Of a stretch of DNA of 64,000 nucleotides, positions 56,056-63,778 are shown in pieces (within the stretch, counting starts at the first letter, position 1; the number at the start of each line of letters is the position of its first letter). The translations under genes and the position numbers were made by a program. The DNA lies in assembly GCF_003335675.1 (NCBI RefSeq), contig NZ_QPHL01000017.1:636900-700899 (forward strand). The letters run 5' to 3'. This DNA comes from Winogradskyella sp. KYW1333. GTDB lineage: Bacteria > Bacteroidota > Bacteroidia > Flavobacteriales > Flavobacteriaceae. The notes beneath the pieces were generated by a model. That model was given only the letters and a program-made list of their open reading frames with translations. It was not told the origin of the DNA and made no database searches.

Positions 56056-56092
56056 AGTTATAAAAAAACGTATTTTTTTCAATTATTTAATA
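56056..56092 (-). promoter_or_regulatory. Possible promoter for peptide 1 and its modification genes
   Basis: On the minus strand a TTG is followed after 19 bases by TAACTTTT, near the Bacteroidota -33/-7 form but with T for the final G. It lies in the 85-base gap before the peptide ATG. Weak evidence; readthrough from the upstream gene is also possible. Confidence 0.3.
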
Positions 56093-56118
56093 CTCTAGAA
56101 GTTGCTCTTAGGTTTATG

Positions 56119-57036
56119 TTAATTTAATATTACTTTCTCAGTTTTATAGTTTTTATTATGACTTAATTTAACAATATAAATTCCCGAACTTACCGTTTTC
56201 AAACTAATAGTTTTGGTATTTAAACTTGAATTTAAAATTGTATTGTAAACCAATCTACCTTGAATATCATACACTCTAGCTACAGTACCTTTTTCCAGTT
56301 GTCCAGAAATAATGAGTTCTCTGCTTGATTGATTGATAAAGATCGTCATATTATCTAAAGTATTTTCTGACGTTGATAATATATTTTCGTAATTCCTTGA
56401 TCCTGAAAATGAAAAAGCTGCTGTTCCAGGATTACCCGAGCCAACACCATCTCCAAATGCCTCATCTGAAGAAAACATATTAGAGCCATTATCATTTGGG
56501 TTACCGTAGGTAATGACAAATTCAAAACCATCTAAATTAGTCAATCCTATTTCAGTCCAGTCAAAGGTGAATGAAAAAGATGCATCAGTACTTAATGCAG
56601 GGCCACCTACAGCATCAATATAATTTAGGCCATTATCTCCAATTGATCCACTTGAAGGTATTTCCCATAATCCTCCAAATACAGTATTAATTGCTATACC
56701 ATGTGTTGCCTCAAAGCCTGTAGGAAATGATATATCACCTGACCCAGTGTTTGAGATAGCTCTTCTATTGGAATCAGCGGTATCATTGACGTTACCATCA
56801 ATAGTAGACCTACCCGAATTACCGTTAGAAATATACATCACCATAGTATCGTTAAAATCGCCTCCACCTTTAGTAAAACTCACAGTAATCGTAGTACCAT
56901 CGTCGCTTATTGTCATAGTTGCAGGTCCAACAGGCCCGCCAAAACCAGTATTTCCATTTCCTGAGTAGTTCGCTTGAGCATTTAAAGTAAACAAGCTACA
57001 AGTTAAAATTGTAAAACATAAGTAGAGGTTTTTCAT
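56119..57036 (-). CDS. T9SS-exported surface protein, 305 aa
   Basis: The ATG at 57036 gives a signal peptide (MKNLYLCFTILTCSLFTLNA); an ATG seven codons earlier would blunt it. The mature part is Gly/Asn/Ser-rich and beta-strand-like (GFGGPVGPATMTISDDGTTI, then NDTMVMYISNGNSGRSTIDG). The C-terminus is a T9SS type A sorting domain (VARVYDIQGRLVYNTIL, SGIYIVKLSHNKNYKTEKVI). Its signal peptide and sorting domain are close to those of the next gene upstream, even at synonymous positions in the signal peptide, while the middle parts differ. No enzymatic motif is visible. It lies 85 bases before peptide 1. Confidence 0.82.
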   Translation of the reverse strand: MKNLYLCFTILTCSLFTLNAQANYSGNGNTGFGGPVGPATMTISDDGTTITVSFTKGGGDFNDTMVMYISNGNSGRSTIDGNVNDTADSNRRAISNTGSGDISFPTGFEATHGIAINTVFGGLWEIPSSGSIGDNGLNYIDAVGGPALSTDASFSFTFDWTEIGLTNLDGFEFVITYGNPNDNGSNMFSSDEAFGDGVGSGNPGTAAFSFSGSRNYENILSTSENTLDNMTIFINQSSRELIISGQLEKGTVARVYDIQGRLVYNTILNSSLNTKTISLKTVSSGIYIVKLSHNKNYKTEKVILN

Positions 57037-57082
57037 AAATATAAATTTTGAGTTCAAATTAAAATAATTATTTTTCAGCTGT

Positions 57083-59251
57083 TTATCTAATAACGAGCTT
57101 TACGGATTTGCTTTTAGTTTTAGTATAAAGTTTTACGATGTAAACGCCTGTGCTTAAATCATCTGAGTTTATGCGTTGTAATATTGACTCAGAAGAAAGT
57201 TTTTGTGTAATGATTTTCCTTCCTTGGACATCATATACCATAGCAATGGTACCTTCATCAAGCTGTCCAGAAATATTAATGGTTCGGGTGGATTGATTGG
57301 TGTAAACCGTCACATGATCTAGACGCTGCTCAGTTGTAGTTAATGCATTGTTTGAAAACCTAAGATAGAATCGTCCTGTTCCAGACAAACTTGTAACCGG
57401 TGTTAAGACATAATCGCCCGAATTAAGCAGGGTAGATGTACTGTTTTCTGTATCATCTAAATATATTTCTATAGATGCTGGTAATGTATTGTCAGCAATA
57501 CTAAATGTCAATTGTTCACCCAAATTGGCATTGACTCCTAAAGCCACAGTTGTATTATTATAATCATTTTCGCCAAGAGCTTGAGTTGCAAAAGGTACAT
57601 TCATATTGTCTTGTACTAAATGTGAGAATAACGCAAATTCGGGTGCTACACCTCCAATTAAACTAGCATCATAACCTGGATCTAATCCTAAACCAGAAGA
57701 TGGAGTAAAGAATACTTTAGTGATAAAATCATCACTGGCATTGGTTAAGCTGATGTTTACATTCGTTATAGTTGACGCTGCATTTCGTCCTGCAATAAAA
57801 TCATCTTGGTCTGAGGTGATTCTCATGTCTGGTGAGCTCGTTGTAAACTCGATATCTCCACCTGCACTATTTGAAGCTACAAAGAAGGCTTGTCCTGGCG
57901 CAATGTTTAAAGTATTATTCTCCAAGGTACTGATTATGGTATAGTCGTCAGATGATGTGCCATCTGTACTGTCGTTATAACCATAGATCACTTGAGCTGT
58001 TGATTCTAGAACGCCTGCGTTTTCTGTTAAAAAGGCTTGCGCATCTAAATATGAAGGAAAAGGGTTACCCACCAAATTTAAAATACTAGCAGTTCCTTGA
58101 TCGATGGCCACAAGAACATCCGATGAATTTGCTGTACCTTCAAAGGATACTAGGTCTGATATAGATGTAGGATCTAATCCTGTTCTATAGCCAATCCCGG
58201 CTGTTAAGGTGGTTGTATTTTCTTCATCCCAAAGAACAAACGGGTTAATAGCGTCATCATTATCGAATGGTCCAAACAACACGTCAGTACCACTTGGGTT
58301 CGCTAAAATATTAGTGTTGTTATCTATAAACACGTTAAATGCTTGGCCTGTTAAGGGTGCACTGATTAAGTCATTACCATTTACCGCATCATTATCATTA
58401 ACATGGCGATCATACCGTAAGGAACTTGAAATTGTGCCGTCAAGGATAAGGCTTGGATAGCGTGTGGATTCAGATGTTAAGATTATTCCAGTTGTAGTGG
58501 TTAAGGTGTTCCCTGAATTTACGATTAAAGCTCCTCCGCCTTCAACGGTAATGCCACTAACGGTAACAGAGTTATCGATTTCTAAGGTCGCTCCATTTCT
58601 TACAGTAAACACACTATTTGCAACATCTCCTTGAAGTATTAATCGACCAGCATTTATTGTTGTAGATCCACTATACGTATGAGAGCCTGTTACGATTAGG
58701 TTATTTGTACCAATCTTTTCTACATTACCTGTACCTTGCATTGTTCCGTTTACAGTGATAACACCAGTTCCAGTATTTCCAAACTGTACTGTATTGGCGT
58801 TAATGAATATATCGTTGTTAAAGGTCATTCCACCAGTTGAATTAGAATGAATTTGAACCGTACTTCCATCAATACCTATAGGAGTATCAAATACGTGTGT
58901 TGCTGATGAGGCATTATATATTCCACCTGAAGCTGACAAACCACCACCAGAATTGTTGATGGTTCTCGCAGAAGTGGCTGCGGCTTCAAAATCTAAAGTA
59001 TTCACAATATAATAACGACCATTGGTTGTCATGGTTGTATTATTGTTATGTCCTATTTTAACAAAATTGCGGACAGTATTCCCATTATCAGGATCGCCTA
59101 GGTTATTATTTGATGCTTGATAGTACCAAGGTAAAAATGCATCACCAAAATTTCCGGTTCCCGCATCACTTCGACTGAATACATTTTGTTGAGCATTTAA
59201 AGTAAATATTGTGCCGATTAAAACCGTAAAACATAAGTAAAATTTTCTCAT
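57083..59251 (-). CDS. T9SS-exported surface protein with autotransporter-type beta repeat, 722 aa
   Basis: A signal peptide (MRKFYLCFTVLIGTIFTLNA) leads into a Gly/Asn/Thr-rich beta-helix-like region (about 20-260). Near residues 187-207 it has GSHTYSGSTTINAGRLILQG, the autotransporter-associated beta-strand repeat. From about 270 it shares a roughly 450-residue module with the sulfatase and the 1024-residue protein (NDLISAPLTGQAF, NLVGNPFPSYLDAQAF, IAPGQAFFVA, DDFIAGRN, GRFYLRFS). It ends in a T9SS sorting domain (IAMVYDVQGRKIITQKL, TGVYIVKLYTKTKSKSVKL). The likely role is adhesion or surface-matrix formation; no ligand is evident. It precedes the 305-residue gene by 47 bases. Confidence 0.85.
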   Translation of the reverse strand: MRKFYLCFTVLIGTIFTLNAQQNVFSRSDAGTGNFGDAFLPWYYQASNNNLGDPDNGNTVRNFVKIGHNNNTTMTTNGRYYIVNTLDFEAAATSARTINNSGGGLSASGGIYNASSATHVFDTPIGIDGSTVQIHSNSTGGMTFNNDIFINANTVQFGNTGTGVITVNGTMQGTGNVEKIGTNNLIVTGSHTYSGSTTINAGRLILQGDVANSVFTVRNGATLEIDNSVTVSGITVEGGGALIVNSGNTLTTTTGIILTSESTRYPSLILDGTISSSLRYDRHVNDNDAVNGNDLISAPLTGQAFNVFIDNNTNILANPSGTDVLFGPFDNDDAINPFVLWDEENTTTLTAGIGYRTGLDPTSISDLVSFEGTANSSDVLVAIDQGTASILNLVGNPFPSYLDAQAFLTENAGVLESTAQVIYGYNDSTDGTSSDDYTIISTLENNTLNIAPGQAFFVASNSAGGDIEFTTSSPDMRITSDQDDFIAGRNAASTITNVNISLTNASDDFITKVFFTPSSGLGLDPGYDASLIGGVAPEFALFSHLVQDNMNVPFATQALGENDYNNTTVALGVNANLGEQLTFSIADNTLPASIEIYLDDTENSTSTLLNSGDYVLTPVTSLSGTGRFYLRFSNNALTTTEQRLDHVTVYTNQSTRTINISGQLDEGTIAMVYDVQGRKIITQKLSSESILQRINSDDLSTGVYIVKLYTKTKSKSVKLVIR

Positions 59252-59433
59252 AAGCTTATCATAGATTTGTACTAATAAGTTTTAAAATTAGTATTAAATT
59301 ATATATTTTCAAAATACGCAAACGTTTTCGTGTTGAAAACTTAAATGCTGTCAGGTTAGCTATTACATGGTATTTTATGTAAATCTAATTTGTAAAAAAA
59401 ACTTATACGATGTTAGTTAATTACTAAACATAA

Positions 59434-59461
59434 AAAAGAGCAGATTTTAAGATCTGCTCTT
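59434..59461 (-). terminator. Terminator downstream of peptide 2
   Basis: AAGAGCAGAT and ATCTGCTCTT pair around a short loop, with a T run on the minus strand. It lies 39 bases after the stop of peptide 2, so the transcript from the 1024-residue gene probably ends here. Confidence 0.9.
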
Positions 59462-59500
59462 CAAATTAAAAAATAATAAGATGTTATTTTAGAATAGTCT

Positions 59501-59653
59501 TTAATCAAAAGGATTACCCCCTGCATCAGGTGGCGAATCTGCTTGTGCCTTTTGGGGATTTAGGATCATAAATGTACCTACCGCGGTAATTGCTGCATAT
59601 TTCCCCATTTTTTTTAGTGCCTCTTTTCGTGTTATTTGTTTTTCTTTATCCAT
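59501..59653 (-). CDS. Candidate precursor peptide 2 (50 aa, C-terminal SPPDAGGNPFD)
   Basis: A 50-codon paralog of peptide 1. It starts MDKEKQITRKEALKKMGKYA, continues AITAVGTFMILNPQKAQ and ends ADSPPDAGGNPFD. The last 11 residues are identical in the two peptides, and the Arg-Lys signal block and hydrophobic segment are nearly so; the first 7-10 residues and the residues around the predicted cleavage site vary. The codons differ at many synonymous sites, which shows selection on protein sequence. It lies 34 bases after the stop of the 1024-residue T9SS gene and is followed by a terminator. No modification enzyme is adjacent, so any processing would rely on genes such as those next to peptide 1. 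Confidence 0.8.
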   Translation of the reverse strand: MDKEKQITRKEALKKMGKYAAITAVGTFMILNPQKAQADSPPDAGGNPFD

Positions 59654-59687
59654 AAGTCCCAAAATATAACTGAAAATTGTTTTACTT

Positions 59688-62600
59688 TTATTTAAGTATT
59701 ACTTTTTTAGATTTACTGTATTCTATATCCGACAACTGAACGATATAGATGCCATTTGATAGCCCACTTATATCAATAGTATTGATTTGGCTCTCAGTAT
59801 CTAAACTTACTGTTAAAACAGCCCTGCCCTGCATATCAAATAAAGTTGCATTGGTATTATGTGCAAGTTGCCCTTTAATAAACAGTTCTCGTTCTAAAGC
59901 ATATATATTTATATTATTTAAACTGTCCTCGTTCACACCCAATGCATTATCAGAAAACACAACATAAAAACGTCCTGGCCCTGAAAGATTAGATGTTGGT
60001 GTAAATATATAATCGCTGGTGTTTAATAATGTAGACGTACCAGTTAATATATCTTCAAGATAGACCTCTATATTGGCTGGTAAGCTTGTATTAGAATCTA
60101 AACTAAAATTAAGTTGTTCTCCTGCAGTGGCGTTTACAACTAACGGTATAGAAACATTAGATAAACTTTCCAGTGGTAGTGATTGGTTTACCAAGGCAAT
60201 ACCAATATCGTCTGCCACTAAATTAGAAAACAAACCATCTGATTCTTGGTCAAAGGCGCCTGTGTCGTAACCAGGATCTAATCCTAATGTGTTAATATCC
60301 CTAAAATAAAAATTGGTTACATAAGATTTAGATGCAGTATTTAGACTAATTCCTGCACGTGTTACCCCAGTATTATTATGGCCTCTACCAACTATAAAAT
60401 CATCAGCAACTCCTGTACGCCTCATACTTTCTGTAAATGTCACAGATGTGCCACCACCCGATGGGGCTGCAACAAAAAAGCCCTGTCCAGGAGCAATAAG
60501 AAAGTCACCATCCGTATTCAAATCCCAAATAGTAAATACACTGCCATCACTAGCATTAGCATCATAACCATAAATACCATAAAATGCATCTTGGATTATT
60601 GTATTATCATTAGTAGCTAAAAAGTCACCTAAATCTAAATAACTAGGATATACATTACCTATAAGGTTCCAATAACTGCTGGCTCCGTCAGATAGTGAAA
60701 CAGTAATATCCCCACTATTTAAGGTACCACTAAAAGCCAATGACTCCCCGCTATCTGTAGCGGCCCTGTAACCGGTACCAGCTTCAATTTCCGTAGCATT
60801 ATCTGTACTGGTATCATAATTTTCATAATTACCCGAGCCTGTATTAAAAGGCGCAAAGGCGCGTAGCGTACCCGATGCGGATAACACGCCATCATTTGCC
60901 GTAGCAAAAGCACCAAATGTTTGACCGCTAAAAGGCGAGGAAATTAAATCATTACCCCCTGTGGAGCCAGAACCAATAGTGTTGGTATAGCGGTTGTAGG
61001 TTATTGTACCAGTAATTGTACCATTATTAATTAAACTAGCATAGGAAGATGAGGTTGATTCTAAATCTAAGGTATTAGCAGTCAAGGTAACCCCTTGATT
61101 TATCGTTAAACTTGCTCCTGATTTAATGATCACCTGATTTAATGACGCATTGGTAGATAAAACGGCTGTACCATCTGTTACAATGGCGTCTGATGCAGCA
61201 GTAGTTCCATCAGGATCCGCAGGATACCAAGAACCGTTAGAATATGCATAACCATTGTAGATACCATTAACTTTAAAGTTGTCAAAAGCCAAATCTTCAC
61301 CACCAGAATTTACGGAAACTGTGATTCTTAAGTCTAAAATAGAACCAACTGGAATTGATTTTTCAAACTCTTGAAATGTACCTGAAAGTTCTAGTCCATC
61401 TCCTGTACCATCAAAATCAGTATCCTCAAAAAAATTGTTATTAAAACCTCCTGTATTTTCAAAAGCTAATAAATTTACCCAGCCACCACTATCAATTTGA
61501 TACTCAACCAAGACAAAGTCTGTGTTATCAATACCACCACCATTAGAAGCAAAAGATCCTTTAAAGGACAATGTAGTAAATTCACTAACATCAATCTCTG
61601 TCCAAGTTAGCTGGCTTGGAGAATCACTATTTGTCCATCCTCCATCATCTATGTCTTGAGAAGCGTGGAAAGTTCCGTCTATATTTGTGTAGGATTCATT
61701 GATGTTTGAGCCATCAGTAATCTGAAAATAATCTTCAGTTCCATCATTGCCCTCACCACCAGCAGTTACTGTATAAAGATTGTTATTGTTGAAAGGCTCG
61801 TGCCAAAAAGCCACTGCTGGATTTGGATCATTTTCTTCTATTGTTAAGTCAAACGTTGACTGAGTTCCCAGCGTAGCATTATTTCCACCAGTAACACCTG
61901 TAATAGTGAACGTTAAGGTTTCATCACCTTCAAAAATAGTGTCATCAGTAACTGTTATAGTTAAAGTTTCGTCGGTTGAAGACCCAGCAGCAAAGGTTAC
62001 AGTTTGTGTTGTGTAACCGTTAATATCTGTACTGTCACCTGTAGTTAATTCTACATCAAAAGAGGTAGCATTGGTGCCGTCAGGATTTGTAATCGAAAAA
62101 GTTAAATCGGTTGTTCCTACACCTTCAGACACAGATGCTGAAGCCGAAGCAAATTCTACAGAAGTGATTGGTGAACCACCAGAACAATCTGCTGTATGGC
62201 CTGCTTGAGCCGAACCAGTAGAGTAAGAAGCATATGTCCACTCAGAAAGAGCATCAGAAGTACCCAATGATTGGGAAGCGTCAGAATTTGGAGAACATAT
62301 TGAGCTTTTTCTAACTAACCTGTGGTCTTTTGTAGAGCCTGAAGTACCTACTTGCCAAGAGGATCCTGGATCTGAATGTGTGTTTTCGTCACCAATAACA
62401 TCTAATAGTGTACCAGATGATGTGGCTAATGCGACAGCATCATCGCCATTCCAGCCACAAAATGAATTGTACAAGTCAGCGCCTGGCGTATCTGTGCTAT
62501 TATTTGCCACGACATAGGTTGCTCCATTCACTAAATTACCACTAAGACTTAGCGTTGCTTCCGGAAAACTACCACCGTTTGTTACTCTTTGTAATTCATA

Positions 62601-62762
62601 GTTAGCTAAATTGACAGTAGTACCAGTACCGTTATAAATTTCTATATATTTGGAATTACCAGACGAACCTTCTCCATATTCTGAAATGAATAAATCAGTT
62701 GCCTGTCCAAACCCTAAATTGCCAATAAAAAGTGTAATTATAAATGCGTAAATGTATCTCAT
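59688..62762 (-). CDS. T9SS-exported lamin-tail and Calx-beta surface protein, 1024 aa
   Basis: Signal peptide MRYIYAFIITLFIGNLGFGQ. A lamin-tail domain spans about 22-165 (DLFISEYGEGSSGNSKYIEI, YNGTGTTVNLANYELQRV, FCGWNGDDAVALA). A Calx-beta domain follows (about 195-310; SVEFASASASVSEGVGTTDL, EGDETLTFTITGV). A jelly-roll-like region (about 320-500) comes next, then the roughly 450-residue module shared with the sulfatase and the 722-residue protein, and a T9SS sorting domain (ATLFDMQGRAVLTVSLDTES, NGIYIVQLSDIEYSKSKKVI). Lamin-tail domains in Bacteroidota often occur in exported nucleases or adhesins; no nuclease motif is seen here. The calcium-binding Calx-beta fold suggests adhesion. Peptide 2 is 34 bases downstream and likely cotranscribed. 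Confidence 0.88.
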   Translation of the reverse strand: MRYIYAFIITLFIGNLGFGQATDLFISEYGEGSSGNSKYIEIYNGTGTTVNLANYELQRVTNGGSFPEATLSLSGNLVNGATYVVANNSTDTPGADLYNSFCGWNGDDAVALATSSGTLLDVIGDENTHSDPGSSWQVGTSGSTKDHRLVRKSSICSPNSDASQSLGTSDALSEWTYASYSTGSAQAGHTADCSGGSPITSVEFASASASVSEGVGTTDLTFSITNPDGTNATSFDVELTTGDSTDINGYTTQTVTFAAGSSTDETLTITVTDDTIFEGDETLTFTITGVTGGNNATLGTQSTFDLTIEENDPNPAVAFWHEPFNNNNLYTVTAGGEGNDGTEDYFQITDGSNINESYTNIDGTFHASQDIDDGGWTNSDSPSQLTWTEIDVSEFTTLSFKGSFASNGGGIDNTDFVLVEYQIDSGGWVNLLAFENTGGFNNNFFEDTDFDGTGDGLELSGTFQEFEKSIPVGSILDLRITVSVNSGGEDLAFDNFKVNGIYNGYAYSNGSWYPADPDGTTAASDAIVTDGTAVLSTNASLNQVIIKSGASLTINQGVTLTANTLDLESTSSSYASLINNGTITGTITYNRYTNTIGSGSTGGNDLISSPFSGQTFGAFATANDGVLSASGTLRAFAPFNTGSGNYENYDTSTDNATEIEAGTGYRAATDSGESLAFSGTLNSGDITVSLSDGASSYWNLIGNVYPSYLDLGDFLATNDNTIIQDAFYGIYGYDANASDGSVFTIWDLNTDGDFLIAPGQGFFVAAPSGGGTSVTFTESMRRTGVADDFIVGRGHNNTGVTRAGISLNTASKSYVTNFYFRDINTLGLDPGYDTGAFDQESDGLFSNLVADDIGIALVNQSLPLESLSNVSIPLVVNATAGEQLNFSLDSNTSLPANIEVYLEDILTGTSTLLNTSDYIFTPTSNLSGPGRFYVVFSDNALGVNEDSLNNINIYALERELFIKGQLAHNTNATLFDMQGRAVLTVSLDTESQINTIDISGLSNGIYIVQLSDIEYSKSKKVILK

Positions 62763-62832
62763 GCTACTAATTATTCTATAGTTTCTGAGATTAAGAAGAT
62801 GTAGATAAAGGGTTAAATAATCATAAGGTTGT

Positions 62833-62865
62833 CAAATATATAATTTTATTATAAATCATAACAAA
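62833..62865 (-). promoter_or_regulatory. Promoter of the 1024-residue gene and peptide 2
   Basis: On the minus strand, TTTG (62865-62862) and TATATTTG (62840-62833) are 21 bases apart, matching the Bacteroidota -33 TTTG and -7 TAnnTTTG pair. The leader before the ATG would be about 64 bases. Confidence 0.6.
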
Positions 62866-63058
62866 ATAGATAGCTAAAATTTAATAATTAATATAGCCTT
62901 AATAATATGTTTACACAGCTATAATCTATTGGTCGCGTAAATAAAAGAAATACTATACAATCTAATTTGGTGTACACATTGTAATCCAATAAAACTCATA
63001 GGCGCATTAATTTAAATTGATAACATAGTATAATCAGCGTTTTAACTTGCTATCAAAC

Positions 63059-63088
63059 AAAAAATCTCACCTTTTAGATGAGATTTTT
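63059..63088 (-). terminator. Terminator after outer-membrane protein paralog B
   Basis: AAAAATCTCA and TGAGATTTTT form a 10-bp stem around CCTTTTAGA, with a T run on the minus strand. It lies 50 bases after the stop of the outer-membrane protein gene. Confidence 0.85.
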
Positions 63089-63138
63089 GTTTTTTTTAAT
63101 GGTAAGGTTTTAAGTTGTATAACTTTTAAAATGCTCCT

Positions 63139-63711
63139 TTAGTTCATCTTAAATACTAACTGTAGATTGTATAAGAAATGGTTATTGTCAAAACCACTTT
63201 TTGGATGATTAAAGGCAAATTTGCTTATGGTTTGTGCTCTAAGGGCTATATTTTTTTTGTCTGACAACCAAAATAAAATGCCACCACCAAGATTTGCCGA
63301 TATATTTGTTTCGTCGATATGAAAAAAGCCTAAACCAGCATTGGCATACAATTCTATTCTATTAGATTTTGGCAATAGAAATTTACCAAAATAATACTTT
63401 ACATGCGTATCTAAGGCAATGTAATCATAGTCTTTATCTAATTGTCCACCATCTAAAGACTTACCCGATTTAATTTGATTGTACGATAAGGATGGCTCTA
63501 TGGAAAAATTACCTGCCCAATTAAATTCTGCACTGAGCGTAGCTGGAACAGAATTAAAATACCAATCGTCTGGACTATTAATCGGTGATTGTGTACCGAG
63601 ATTGTTTATAGCATTGACACCAAAACTTAAATACCATCCGTCCTCTTCCATTTGTGAAAAAACATTGGATTGTATAAATAAGACTGCTAGTAGTAGATAG
63701 ATTTTTTTCAT
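63139..63711 (-). CDS. Outer-membrane beta-barrel-like protein, paralog B
   Basis: A 190-residue protein with signal peptide MKKIYLLLAVLFIQSNVFSQ and an 8-strand-barrel-like body: GWYLSFGVNAINNLGTQSPI, THVKYYFGKFLLP, IELYANAGLGFFHIDETNIS and GGGILFWLSDKKNIALRAQT. It aligns along its whole length with 53008-53571, at a guess near half identical. It lies at the outer end of the accessory region, with its own terminator, so it is not cotranscribed with the 1024-residue gene. Function unknown. Confidence 0.75.
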   Translation of the reverse strand: MKKIYLLLAVLFIQSNVFSQMEEDGWYLSFGVNAINNLGTQSPINSPDDWYFNSVPATLSAEFNWAGNFSIEPSLSYNQIKSGKSLDGGQLDKDYDYIALDTHVKYYFGKFLLPKSNRIELYANAGLGFFHIDETNISANLGGGILFWLSDKKNIALRAQTISKFAFNHPKSGFDNNHFLYNLQLVFKMN

Positions 63712-63778
63712 CAGATTTAATTAAATAACTTTAACAATATTACTCTTTTTAAGAATAATATTTAAAATTTTGTACTAG

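Larger units (their letters stand above)
62763..63138. other. AT-rich intergenic region
   Basis: It holds the promoter of the 1024-residue gene near its left end and the terminator of the outer-membrane protein gene near its right end. Between them (about 62870-63055) I see nothing beyond AT-rich sequence: no ORF, tRNA or repeat. Confidence 0.6.
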
